Shown piece after piece: positions 12,883-24,482 of a stretch of 64,000 nt of DNA. The position numbers and the translations under genes were made by a program. The DNA lies in NCBI GenBank assembly GCA_027257055.1, contig JAPVLO010000232.1:3162001-3226000 (forward strand), read 5' to 3'. The DNA comes from Cephalopachus bancanus. Taxonomy: Eukaryota > Chordata > Mammalia > Primates > Tarsiidae. The notes below the pieces were generated by a model. It saw only the letters and a list, made by a program, of their open reading frames with translations, was not told the DNA's origin and searched no databases. Numbering within the stretch: position 1 is the stretch's first letter; each line of letters begins with the position of its first letter.

Positions 12883-13199
12883 AAAGTCAGAAAGCCAAGC
12901 CGGGCTCAGTGGCTCAGCCTGTAATCCCGCACCTTTGGGAGGCTGAGGTGAATGGATTGCCTGAGCCCGCGGGTTTGAGACCCGCCTGGGCAGCGAGACC
13001 TCATCTCTACGATAAATCAAAAAAATCAGCAGGGCATGGTAGCGCATGCCTGTAATTCCGGCTACTTGGAAGGCTGAGGCGGAAGGATCGCCAGAGCCCA
13101 GCAGTTGAGGCTGTGGTGGCTGGGAGCGGCCACTGTACTCCAGTCTGGGCGACTGAGTGAGACTCCAACTCAAAAAAAAAAAAGGAAAGTCAGAAAGCC
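12883..13199 (+). mobile_element. Young full-length Alu with perfect target duplication
   Basis: Dimer at 12897-13185 flanked by exact AAAGTCAGAAAGCC copies (12883-12896 and 13186-13199). It begins GCCGGGCTCAGTGGCTCAGC and ends CTCCAACTC plus poly-A. It is a clear representative of the lineage-specific subfamily and faces the antisense copy at 12401-12649. Confidence 0.96.
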
Positions 13200-13439
13200 T
13201 ACGGTTCTAACTGCCACCAATATGGCAAATATTCTGTGTGATGGCTATAATGACCACAGAACCTTGGGGTGACTGAGGAACTAGGGCAAGAGAAAGCCTC
13301 CTCCAGCTACTCAGGACCTTAACTCATTTGCAGCCTTAGAATTGCTTATGTGCTGGTTTAGTAACAAACCTAAGTGACAGAATGTTAAACGGATGTGGGA
13401 TTCTCACCAGTTTTCAAGCTAGAGGAACTTTCATGTGTG

Positions 13440-13960
13440 GCCCAGCCCACTCCTTCTGACCTCCCACTTCAAATTTTATTCCAACACCAGCGATGTCTAC
13501 ATACAATCTCTTCATCTGAATTCCAATGAACAGTCCTCGATCAGAGTGTCCCTCTTCATAGGGAGGACAGCACCACGTTTCTAACGGATTTCATCCCTTT
13601 TTCTCCTCTATCTTTTAATCCATCCTTCAACACTAATACCAGAGGGCAGCTGGGCTGTTCTCGAACTTCCAAGCCCCTCTCGCCCCAGCATCCTAGGTTC
13701 TAGCTGTGTTGAGTTACTCAACATCCTGAGACAGAATCCAAGTCCTTCTTTGTATCTTTTTGCTTCAGCTATTCTCTCAGTTTGGATGCCAAACATACTC
13801 CACATCCCAACACCACTTCCTGTTTAAAGGTGCAGCTCAGATACTCTTTTAAGAAACTGTGCCAGCCTCTCATCCACCTCTATGGCCCAACCCCATCTCC
13901 AGAGTCTGAATTACTCATCCAGCTCTCCAGCACTTTGTGTTTCTATCTGTGTGTGTGTCA
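13440..13960 (+). mobile_element. L2 LINE remnant
   Basis: Diverged sequence in the order of the L2 3' region. The part around 13800-13930 (GTGCAGCTCAGATACTCTTTT, CTGTGCCAGCCTCTCATCC) corresponds to the stretch usually read as 'cagctcaaatgtcacctcc ... gaagccttccctgacc'. Confidence 0.5.
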
Positions 13961-14044
13961 ATCTTCTAAACTCAAAATTAAGAGCTAAGAGAGTTCGAAT
14001 CTTCTTAGTAACCTCAAAGGTACCAATGTACCACTCACCACAGA

Positions 14045-14290
14045 GAGGGCAGCATGCTATTGTGGGAAAATGCCAGACACAGAGTCAAGTATGGTTCAAG
14101 CCATAAACCAGAAACATCTGCGGTAGCAGTGATTTCCATCAAGTTACTTTACTCTTTGAGTCTCACTCCCCTCATCTATAAAATGTAAAAATAATAATTC
14201 TTATTCAAAGGACGACAGAGATAACACATATGAAAGTTCTTTGGAAAAGTATTACAATGCCAATAAATATAAGAGAGTATTATTATCAAG
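14045..14290 (+). mobile_element. MIR SINE, sense
   Basis: tRNA-derived MIR in sense order: GAGGGCAGCATGCTATTGTG, AAGTATGGTTCAAGCC (B-box region), CAAGTTACTTTACTCTTTGAG, CCCCTCATCTATAAAATGTA, then a diverged 3' part ending near TGCCAATAAATATAAG. Confidence 0.8.
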
Positions 14291-14299
14291 ATATTTTGT

Positions 14300-17200
14300 A
14301 CAATGTGACCCAAACTTACCTTTCTACAAAAGAAATGTTGCTATAAATGGTTAAGTACTTTTCTACAGAAACTAGAAGAGACAAGAACATCAAAGAGGTT
14401 TGCTTACTGGTAACAGTTGATTTCTTTAAGGTCACTGCATTGTTTTATTATACTGGAATATAAAGCACTAATCAAAGTATTAAAATTAGATTTTGAAATG
14501 CAGCATTTTTTAGCCTTATGTAACTTCAGCATTAATTTGGGTAAACTAGTTATTACATTACACTTATATGCCTAAATGCTGAGTTTTATCTTTGACATAA
14601 ATGTCAATTATATGAAATAGCTTTTGGAAAAGAACTTATATCACTTTTTTCTTATGATTCACCACTAATATAACTATCTCCATGCTTACCAACGAATGTA
14701 TATGACCTCGTAAATCTTAAATTCAATACGAAGAATATCTGCAGTGCCACCTCCCATCCCCCAGTCTCGACATACACACTTAACACCATGCCTGCATTAC
14801 TCCTGAAAAGAAGAAGCCCACTGTGCAGCAGGCGGTGTGGAGAATAGCACAGCTTTGCACTGCATTATGAAAGCAAGACAACAGCCAGCTGTGAGCCAGA
14901 AATAGAACAAAATTTTGAGTTGCAAACCCAAGGGACCTTCAGGTAACATTGAAAGTGCTCCTTAATGATGAATAGCTGATTTTATTTCAGACCCACTATG
15001 GACACTGTAGGATACATTTAACATTTTAATTCTAGTTTCAAAAGCAATAAACCCAGTGGTCAGACAGAAGCCTGACAGTCGCAGCGGCCGATCTATCAAT
15101 CAATCTACCATGGCCAGGCTCCACCAGCAGCCCCTGACACCAATTAGGACACTAAAATAGCGAACCGCTGCTACCAGGTTACAGTTGTGCCAATTAGAGC
15201 ACATCCTGGGTGAGAGGGACCCATGAACACAGGAACGCAGGGTCAGGAAAGAGAGGTGAAAAGCGCCTCATGTAATGTGACATGAAAAAAAGAGACTGCA
15301 GCAGGGACAGAGAAAAGAAGCAAGACAGTGTAGTATCAAACAGCACATTCTATTGTTCACTTGTCAAAGACGTGCAGACACTAAGACAAAGCAAAAGCAG
15401 GCGCTGCCTGTGGTGTCCACCCAGGAAGGCCCTGCCCACTGGCCCACGCAACTCGTGAGCCAATCACCGTCACACACGCACACTGAGGCCACCACCTCCA
15501 GCAGATTCCCTTTAGCCAGGATTCATGAGCTAAGCGGCTCACACGGGGCCTGGTGTCAAAGGCAGACCACTGGGAGCACATATCAAAATGCTGGAAGGAC
15601 AATAACCCAAATCAGGCTCATGATTAGCATGTAAGTTTTTTCTGCCAATTTTCTATTTTTTGCGTCCCACGAAATTTTAGGGAACTCCTTCCAATTTTTC
15701 CACATGAGTTGCTCTTCTCAACCATGACTCATAGCCCTGGTTTCTAAAACCTCACAAAATCTAAAGACCTCAAAATCTCATCCCATAGGTCCTTCATCTA
15801 GCCACTGCTTCTTTCCTGCCTCTGAACACCTTCCCTTAATACCCCTTAGGCCTGCTGGCTTTGGGGGGGCTCCCAGCTGACCCTTTCTGCTCTGTATCAT
15901 CTGAAAAAGGGAGAGGCAGGAGTGAGGCTGACAAAGACCTTCCAGAGCATGGGAGTTTGAACTGCAGAGATCACTTTCAGATTCAGATGGAAAACCCATG
16001 TCCTGGCCCATTTCATAAATCTGTTGAGAAGATTCTGATCTGAGTTAGGTGAAAACAACAGGCAAAGTGTCCTAAATTTTAAAAGAAATTATTATTTTTC
16101 AAATGTGAAAATGCCACTATTTACATATCAACTGAGTCACAGACGGTGCAACATATCTTCCACAAAATCTAACGCTACTCTCATTACGGTGGCTCAGATG
16201 CAAGCCTGGTACGTGACCTGACACTGTCGCCTCTGCCATAGTTCTACAGGAAGGAGCGCATGGCATCTAAGGGTCTGCTCAGTGTGCTATGTCCTTAAGC
16301 ACCACAAGGCACATGCACTCCAGGGACGTGATGGGAAACAGGTGGGACTGCATCCAAAGAACCTTCTCAAATCCTTCTCAAATGATCTACAGCCACAGCA
16401 ACTTAAAGGCATCTTCCCTCTAGAGCAGGGGGTGTCAGTCTCGGCTGCCCTTGGCAACCCGTTAGGAGCTCTGAGAAATGCTGCAGCCCAGACCGCCGTG
16501 TGCAGAGACACTGTTCTCACTGGCTGGGAGCAGTGTCTGGGAATCAGCATTCCTGGTCAAGACTGCCAGTTTGACTTGGGTCTGCTGGTCCCTCCCTCTA
16601 ACGGTCCTGGATATCAACAAACATCAGTCCAAAGCCTGGGTATTGCATGAGCCAGTGATAGCAAGTAGTAGAGAAGTTGATACCTCACTCAGGCCCAGGC
16701 AAGGTAAGGGAAACCCTGGGCCAGGAGCCCACTTACCAAGGGCTCCCATGTCTGAGCAGGAGTGAGAACGCGCCACGTCCAGGGAATCTGCCTCTAAGAC
16801 AGGGAGTGGCAGCAGGACTTCTGAGCAGTGCTGTAGGAGGTCAGGTGGCTAGTCTCGGCCGGGTAGGGGCAGGACGAGGTATCTTTGCCTGAATGTGCTG
16901 GGTGTAAAGCCAGGGCACCTGTTGCCAAGAGGTAAAGTGGGAGAGCAGTGTACTCATGGAAATGCCACAAAACTGACACACAGCAAAGAGAGGCACAGAT
17001 TACATTTTTACACCAGCACACTGAACTTCTTCCTACAACTTGCTCTTCTTTCATACTGCCATTTCAATCTGGCCATGAAAGTGTGTGGGACCTTAAGCTT
17101 GCCCTATCTCCTGATCAAATTCAAATTGTGAGGAACCCATGCTGTGTCTTAAGAGCCACTTATTAATTAGAAGCACTGGAAAGCTGGACAGCACTCATTA

Positions 17201-18655
17201 TTATTAAATCCAATATCAAAAAAGGATGTGGATAATTACTCTATTTGCTTCTCCAACTGGTCTTGATAAAACATGCGAAAGTCATTCCTGACATAAGTGT
17301 CACTACTGGTAAAGGGCTCAATTTGCTGGCATCTCATCAATAGCACGTTTGAAGCTCCTAGTGCTTGCAGTTAAACTAACAGTTGATATTAAGCTAAACA
17401 CAGTTTGGAAGCCATTGTCAAGAAAATTGGAGTTGCTCAGGCATGGCAGACTTACTGATGTTATTTGTTTGGAAGCCTTGTGATTTAGTGAATCACTAGC
17501 AATTGTTAAGCAAGTAATTAAACTATAGAGCCAAGACCTGTGATTTTCAGTCTTTTCAAAGCAATAATCATCAAAATCCTAAGTACCATTTAACAGATCC
17601 CTTCTAAACTTGCTGGCAACGTCAATGCTGTCGTCATTCATCCAGTTGTGTGATTTATGAAAACCAGATTATGGCCTTTATATAAACTATACACCACTCG
17701 ACTGCTTTGATACGTATGAGAAGTTTGAAGGAAAAAACTCACAAAAAGTAGTTAATGAGAACCGGACACAGAAGATTTGGATTTGCTCATGTATGTGGCT
17801 GTCCTAGGTTTAATACAACTCAAAAGTCCTATTTTTAGGACTGAAAGACTAAAATAACTGGACTATTGTTCATATAACCTTTTCCAAACATAAGAATGCA
17901 TTATATAAATTTCACTATTCTCCTAAGTGCCTTTAAAATTATAAGCAATTTAGTCTATGATTCATGTACCATACAGACTGCATGTCATTTTTTAACATCA
18001 CATCTCAATTATATCTTAATATTATGGGGGTTGAAATCCATTAAATAAATCATATTTCACAGACTCCTGGTAAAGTAATAATACTCACACACATTTTAGA
18101 AGAAATTGGCCTGCATTATAAATGTATTCATAATGTCATTACCTGCCTCTCGGCACCAACTGAAATATTAAGCAGCAGTGCCTACTTACTTCAAGCTACT
18201 GACAGAAGCTTTCAGGAAACCTTACACATATTCTGTGGCTGGCAATTAGCTGCGTTAGTTAATATAATCCAACGTTTACAAACAGCAATTTACCCAATGT
18301 ATAAACCAGCTCGTGTAATTAGTGATTAAGATTTAATACGGTGGCTGGTACTTCAGCACTATGCTATATAAAGAGACTGATATTACATTTGCCAAAGGAT
18401 ATTTCCTTTTCATAGTACCTTATTACCGTAAGGTGTTTTACTTACAAACATACTGACATTGATAAAAATGATTCATTAAAAATCTGTATCACTTAAAAAT
18501 AATACATCAGTGGTTCCACAAAAAGGCAGGAAAATAAAGTCACAGCCAATGCCTTCAACAACTAAAGAAAATGTATAATACTTTGGAGACCTGCAAGTGC
18601 AATTATTGTTCTATCTTTCCAATTATTAAATATTAAATAATTGTATCTTTCATTT
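14300..18655. other. Long repeat-poor intronic stretch, possible conserved non-coding elements
   Basis: More than 4 kb with almost no recognisable transposon, unusual for this window. It includes a homeodomain-like region near 15092-15106 (CTATCAATCAATCTA) and a long block at about 17160-18640 rich in TAATTA/ATTAG motifs. No open frame with domain resemblance was found. The small frames at 15353-15634, 16282-16765 and 16677-17166 are GC-richer patches without support as genes. Confidence 0.45.
16425..16645. mobile_element. Possible old hAT (MER20-like) fragment
   Basis: CTCTAGAGCAGGGGGTGTCA, GGAGCTCTGAGAAATGCTG and CAGCCCAGACC follow the wording of a common hAT-Charlie MITE (agagctttaaaaatgctgatgcccaggccc). 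The right half is too diverged to confirm. Confidence 0.3.
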
Positions 18656-18850
18656 ACCTCCCTAACAATTTACAAGGCACATTCATGTGCATTCTCACAT
18701 AACATTCAAAATCATTTTGTGAAGTACATATTGTAGCTTGTAATCCTGCCCCACTGAACAGACGGAAATCCCAAGGTGCGTGGAGGTTAAATGACCTGCT
18801 CAAGGATATGCTTGTTGATTCCAAAGTCAACATTCTTCCCGCTATACTGC
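18656..18850 (-). mobile_element. MIR SINE, antisense
   Basis: Antisense MIR: ATGTGCATTCTCACATAACA, a diverged 'cccattttacagatgagg' segment at CCCCACTGAACAGACGGAAA, then GAGGTTAAATGACCTGCTCA and the end near CTATACTGCATG. Confidence 0.75.
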
Positions 18851-19432
18851 ATGTTGTAGGCTTGATGCATTTATTCCCATAGCTGGAGTAGGCTTTGAGT
18901 AACTCGTCAAGAAGAGACAGAACTCACACAGAACTTGGAAATAGTTGGTTCCAAGAAGCCATTTGAAATTGGATTTTGGAAATCCATGTAGCCAGCCAAG
19001 ACAAGTTCTTATATAAGTCACCATACAGCTAAACTACATTGCCCTAAGAACTCAGTAGTCCCAAGAAACCTCTTTTATGATACTGGTTCTGAGTACAAAA
19101 GCATGTCAAATGGAAACAGAAATGCCAGAAAGCTATGCCACGGGCCATAGTCAAAAGCAAGTAGATACCTCCACTGCTCTCAGACTTAATCCTCCAGGGA
19201 GATTTCTCAGAATGTGTCCCCTTTATTAAGCAATGCAAGACTGTACCAAACATTGTTAAGTGGCTCTCTAAACTTTAAGTAGTCCTTTAAACAAACAGGA
19301 AAATCTGGACAGGAGGAATGAAGAGGATGAGGTTCAAGTGTAAAAGTCAACAAGAGCCTGGGAGAGAACCTTCCAACCTCATATAAACTAGGGAAAAAAA
19401 ATACCTGAAAGACATATCAGAACAAATGAATA

Positions 19433-20000
19433 AAAAGGGGGACTTAAAAAAAAACCAGAATTTATTTGTAAAACATTTTGTATTTATTCTTACATGTTTA
19501 AACTTCAGTCACTTTCAAAGTACTATTTGATTGACAGTACACCTATCAAGATACTTTTTCCACTGCTCAAAACAGCTTTTGATTCATCAGTTTTGATGCC
19601 TTTTAGTGCTTCTGTCATTTTTTTGTTTCACTTTTCCACATTGGCAAAACATTTCCCTTTGAGGGCTTTTTTCATCCATGGAAATAAAAAAAAATGTCAC
19701 TTGGGGCGAGATCAGGTGAATAAGAGGGTGGGGCATAGGGGTCATGCCATTTTTGGACAAAAACTGCTGAACACTCAGCATGGTGTGGGCAAGCACATTC
19801 ATAAATCACTCATCATGAAATGGACAAATGAGTTGAAAGACTCTCCAAAAAAATTTCACTGAAGCTAAACGCAGCCTCTCACAACGCTGGATGGTACACT
19901 GATACCAATGGGTTTCTAGAACATTTGCCTAGGGGAAGAAGCCTATGTTACAAGGAACCCACCAAAAAAGATAAATCTGGTTTTTGGGGGTCCCTCCCCA
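19433..20000 (-). mobile_element. Internally deleted mariner element with decayed transposase
   Basis: Both ends carry matching inverted repeats: GGGGGACTTAAAAAAAAACC then AGAATTTATT on the left, and on the minus strand GAGGGACCCCCAAAAACCAG then ATTTATC on the right. TA dinucleotides flank it at 19431-19432 and 20001-20002. Between them the minus strand encodes the C-terminal half of a mariner transposase. Recognisable parts are LSVQQFLSKNGMTP, a YSPDLAPSD catalytic motif (19696-19722, displaced by one frame), and TEALKGIK after further frameshifts. At about 568 bases instead of about 1.3 kb, the N-terminal half is missing. It is not the human SETMAR-type (Hsmar1) sequence as I remember it. 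Confidence 0.9.
19587..19802 (-). pseudogene. Mariner transposase fragment (C-terminal catalytic region, frameshifted)
   Basis: This 72-codon minus-strand frame begins just after the position of the second catalytic Asp and reads AHTMLSVQQFLSKNGMTPMP before losing frame at the conserved PHPPYSPDLAP block. A single-base deletion in the proline-rich part puts the YSPDLAPSD motif, which holds the third catalytic Asp of D,D34D transposases, in another frame. Further shifts follow, so no active enzyme can be made. Confidence 0.85.
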
Positions 20001-20002
20001 TA

Positions 20003-22089
20003 TGTGCTATCTCCATTTACATTAATTGCCATCACATTTTTTCTATGGTTCAAACAGATTAATCCAAACACCTTTTCCCCAGAGCCCATCAACTAATAAA
20101 CACTCCCAATGGACATATTCTCTCTTGAGTAAATCTATCAAACACACAGCTCCATAAATGTATCACGGAGAAAATCATCTCCTCTAAGGAGTTATTTATC
20201 TAAAAGGCGTTGAGTGATACAAGGCAAAAACATAATACAGTTGTCATTCTCATTAGCAATATTAGTGTTAATGAGAAAGTACATGAACAAGAACATACAC
20301 CTCTTAATATAAATGTGTTACAAATAAAGACTAGATTAGTCACAGCTACTTGGATGAAATTTTAGCACTTAACATTGAAATACTGCATGAGGCAATGCTT
20401 ACAGTGGTTTTACAGCATAATTTCAGTTCTTTAATTACAGTTTTCAAACCATTTAACACCTCCCGGCACACAGACACTAGATGTGTATGCATGTATGTTA
20501 GTCAGACAGTTCAAGACTGTAAGTGTAACTCAAATTATGTGGCATCCCTGGAAGCTAAAGCTTTCCATTTAAGTGCATTTTCTATATAAACAAGGCTTAA
20601 TCCTTCATACATCCTGAACCCCTGGTCCAATTCTGTGGCCATCTGTAAGGGAAATCTTTCCTTAGAGTGTGTCATCTCTGCATCCTTATAGGCAACTGGA
20701 CAGAGCGTGCTAGAGGGGTTCATGGGTTTTCTGTTTTAGAGATAAATACAGGCTACCATTGGGAATACGCATCCCAGAAGCATTCTGACGGAGTTCCTAC
20801 TTTGATACTGTCACTTCCTTCCATGTCCTCTCTCCCACATGTGCTATGATGGCTTCTTACAGCCACAGCCTCCACTACCCACTTCAGTCTGGAGCTGTTG
20901 CGTTGACTGGGGAAACCAGTGGACTTGCTGAGAACTACGTATTCAACAGGTGTCCGTAAAGCTCGGCACAGCCATGAGGTGATACACACAGCTTTACCAG
21001 CCTATGATCACTCAAAGATGGATGAGTTAAGTATTGCTCTGCCCACACTGCCAGCTGCCATTTTTAGTAGAAGAAAGCAGGGGAGAGCTTAGACCCCAGA
21101 CTCTGTATCCAAGACCCAAGCTCCCTCATAACCAAAGAACTCACTTTCTTGATGGCCAGTGTCTTCTGGAAACCTGTAACTCGGCTGCCTCCCAGTCTTC
21201 TAGTGCCTTATTCCAAGGCACGGCCTTTTCTATCCACTCTTACACATGTTCCACCTGATGGAAGCAAATGCTCTGTGCTCACATGTAACTCAAAAGTCAG
21301 GAAGGGCGGCAGTTCTCTGCATTCTCTCCTTAAACATGTGACTACATCCATGCAACAAGCAGCTGATGTAGCTGCTGAAGATGACAGGCCTTGGGGTCAT
21401 GGCTGTCCTTGAGGACAGGCCTACAACCAGGCACTCAGTTTCTCAGTGCAGCCCGTGGGCTCACTCCCTGCCAGGCACCTGCATCTCTCTGCAGTCCCTG
21501 AGATGCTCTGGGCTATGAAACACGGTGACCCTCCCGCTTCTCAGCAGAATCCCACTGTAGCTCTCGATGATGGCCTTCCGAGTCACTTCACAACAAACCC
21601 AAAAAGACCAACAGTCACCACACCACAGTCACTCCTACGCTGGGGACCAGGTGGAGCGGTCACTCGGATCCCAACCCTTGAGATGCGGCCTCCTTATTTC
21701 CTATCTTTCTTTTCTCTTTCACAACGCACGGCTCTCAAAGCCTCCAACTCTCCTCTCCAATCGCCTGCTTCTGGTGACACTGGATTCCTTGCATTGCTGG
21801 GGCCACCAAAAAAATAGAAACACAGCACTGTTCTTTAAATGCCATCACGTCCTGCTTCTCCAACTGCTTCTCCACCAAAACCCTAGATGGCTGGGTGACC
21901 TCACAGGACAGGCGCCGGGCCAGGAGGCCCAGGCCATTCACAAAAGCACAGGACAGGACGGGAGAGCAGAAGCAACAGCTCTCAGATCCCAAGTCCTGCT
22001 GCAGAACCTGCCTTTGGATTTGCCAGCCCTTGTTAACACTGTCAAAAATCACCATACCAACAGAAATTGAACACGCGAGCACAATAATC
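20003..22089. other. Unique intronic sequence
   Basis: No repeat or exon recognised. GC content rises between about 21030 and 22070, which explains the overlapping 74-167 residue frames at 21034-22098. These lack any domain resemblance and exist on both strands. Confidence 0.4.
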
Positions 22090-22220
22090 ACAGTTTAAAA
22101 GCTCTTTCACATATCTTATCTCTTCAAATTCTCAAATAGCCCTCTGAAGTGAGTACCTATGCTCATGTGAAAGATAAGAAAACAGATAACAGGGCCTGGA
22201 CTATGCCCACAGGAATATGT
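22090..22220 (-). mobile_element. MIR SINE core, antisense
   Basis: CTCTTTCACATATCTTATCT, CTCAAATAGCCCTCTGAAGT, GAGTACCTATGCTCATGTGA and AAGATAAGAAAACAGATAAC follow antisense MIR order (cctcacaacaaccctatgaggtaggta ... cagatgaggaaactg). Confidence 0.65.
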
Positions 22221-23985
22221 TTAGAGAGCAGGAGAGTTAGAAAACAAACCACTCCAAGCCATGCGACTTGCTGAAATGTCCTCGCCAGATCCTATAAAAT
22301 TCAGTGACTAGAAACATTCAGGAAACACACACTTCTTTCTAAGAAGGAAGAGAGGCTTGGAGAGGAAAGAGGCAGAAGGCAACACAGGCAGGAGAAAAGG
22401 GGACACCATGACAGTCACTAGAAAAACTCTTTACAGTGAGTAGTTTATCATTCTCGATACAGACAAGAACAAGGGCTGATATAAATTATTTATGACGTGT
22501 AACCATTTAATGGAGTATAAAATAGATTCCTTTTTTCATAGTTAGTAAAAGTTGTGGAGTTCTGAATGTTGTCATATCCAGACTGAGCCTGTATCCTCCT
22601 CATCCAGACTTTTGACAGAAGCATCAATTTTCTAAATTGTTCTCTAACAACTACAAGTTAAGAAAGAAAGAAAATTACTCATAGTGTTAATAATTGCAAT
22701 TCTCTGAAGATTCTAAAGGAACCCTCTATAATTTCCCATGATTGAATCCTGTGGCTTTATACATCAGAAAAAATTTCAGACTGTTTCTCCCGTGTGTTGT
22801 TACATTAAAAGAAGTTATCTATATGGAATATACTGAAGCACTGAGGACAGTAACGGGATCTAGACTGGTGTAACAGACAAGAAATGCTGTGTGACAACAT
22901 TTGGAAAACATGAGACCAAAAAAACACAAGACACAAATGTCCTCTGAAAAACCAAACAAGTAATTCTCTTTGCTCATAATACAACCAGGAAGTTTACAGG
23001 TGAATCAACTAAAGTTGTTTATCAATGGCAAAATGTGTATCATGTGCAGTCTACCGCCAGGTATCCAGTAGGCTGCAAGGGGCCTCCAAGGATTACAAAA
23101 CATGCACAAGTAATAAAGAGTCCACTTGCAAATAGAAAGAAACTCAGGCAAACAAGGAGAAAAGAAAACAGAAGAATAAAGAATAAGCATAATTAGATCC
23201 TTTAATGAATAAACTGCCTGGTATATATAAGCTATTAGAAACACAAGAATTTCGATCTATGCAGACATTCCAGATACTGCATAAACACATCTCAATGCAT
23301 AGAGAAAAATCAAGGGATTTAAGTATTAAAACATCTAATAAAAAAGGACTAATACTCATTCTGAAGAACAGAAAAAGCATACAAGCAAAGACAGTTTGAA
23401 AATTAATGGTCATGACTGAAGAACTGTTTTATATACTTTAAAATATTTTTTTAAAGTATAAATCTATAATAAATAATAGTGTACTATTACTGCTTCAAGA
23501 ATTGGTAAATATACCAATTGAACAGAATCAAAAGACTAAAAACAGCCTTAATTCTATATTAGAACTTGATATAAAATGGCCAAGATAACTCTAAGGAGAA
23601 TGGATAAATTATTTATTTAAAAAATCTAGTCCTAACAAAATTATTTAGAAAGACCTGGTGAGATAACATATGCCAAAAATAAACACAAGATTGAATAAAA
23701 ATGTCATCGGTAACAGAAACAAAAACAAAAATAGAAAGAAAATTGAGACTAAGTAACTCTAAAAGGAAGACAAATCTTACTAGCATATACTTGCCATAAA
23801 GGGAAAGACTGACAATTGTGACCACCTAAAAAGTACAACACACATATGCAAACAACAGGGCTCTAATAAAAACTGTAAACAATCCTGGGAAGTGGACGAA
23901 GTTTAAGCAGGAGCAACACAAATTAGACAAATGTTGTCGATGTCTTTCTCCACTCTCTGCTTCTCCATCTATGGACTTTTTGTAA
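22221..23985. other. Mostly unique AT-rich intron, possibly old LINE at the right end
   Basis: No confident element. The A-rich part from about 23150 to 23985 resembles the composition of old L1/HAL1 sequence and leads into a clearer LINE fragment. A perfect 12-base inverted repeat lies at 23432-23460. Confidence 0.3.
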
Positions 23986-24156
23986 AAGCGAGATCTTCCT
24001 CATTTTCTAACCGACAAATAATAACAAAAATTTTAATACCCAATGCTGGTAAGTGGGCAAGGAATTAGGTTTACTCGCATTTTGCTGGTAGGAATATAAA
24101 TTGACACAAACTTTCAGGAGAGAAAATTTTGCTTGTGTGTGTGTATAAGTAAACAC

Positions 24157-24225
24157 CAGCCACGGGCAGGAATTCACGCCTGTAACCCCAGTACTTTGAA
24201 GGCCGAGGCAGGAGGATCACCTGCT
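24157..24225 (+). mobile_element. Alu left-end fragment
   Basis: CAGGAATTCACGCCTGTAAC, CCCAGTACTTTGAAGGCCGA and GGCAGGAGGATCACCTG are the first part of an Alu left arm, cut off where the unassigned block begins. Confidence 0.75.
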
Positions 24226-24482
24226 CCGCCCCAAGTGGCAGAGGAAGCACAGCTCACCTTCTGAGAGGGCCTGATCCATGCCATCCTTTCTTTTTCATAC
24301 CATGTAGCCTGCCCTATTCTCCCAGAAGGCAGCAGCCTGCCAGAGCATGGGTCACCCTCCTTCCTCGACCCTGTCCAACCACAGGGCAAGTTCTAACTAC
24401 CCTCTGGACTCCTACATGTCATGGCTCTGAGGTGCACACTGCATGTTCTCCAGAATAAACGACAACCCTTTGATATTAAAAA
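24226..24482 (+). other. Unassigned block, possibly a fragment of an LTR
   Basis: GC-richer sequence with an AATAAA at about 24453-24460 near its right end, inserted between an Alu fragment and LINE sequence. The layout resembles an LTR or other inserted repeat but I could not match a family. Confidence 0.25.

Noticed and set aside
12868..13173. Alu-derived frames such as the 101-residue minus-strand frame, and similar ones at 38474-38900, 44388-44780, 49092-49488, 58863-59221 and 60161-60517
   Set aside because: They are translations of Alu sequence ([18 protein letters not shown]) and are well-known false proteins.
21446..22098. Overlapping frames of 118-167 residues on both strands
   Set aside because: They occur together on opposite strands in a GC-richer patch, without recognisable motifs, and lack support as a gene.
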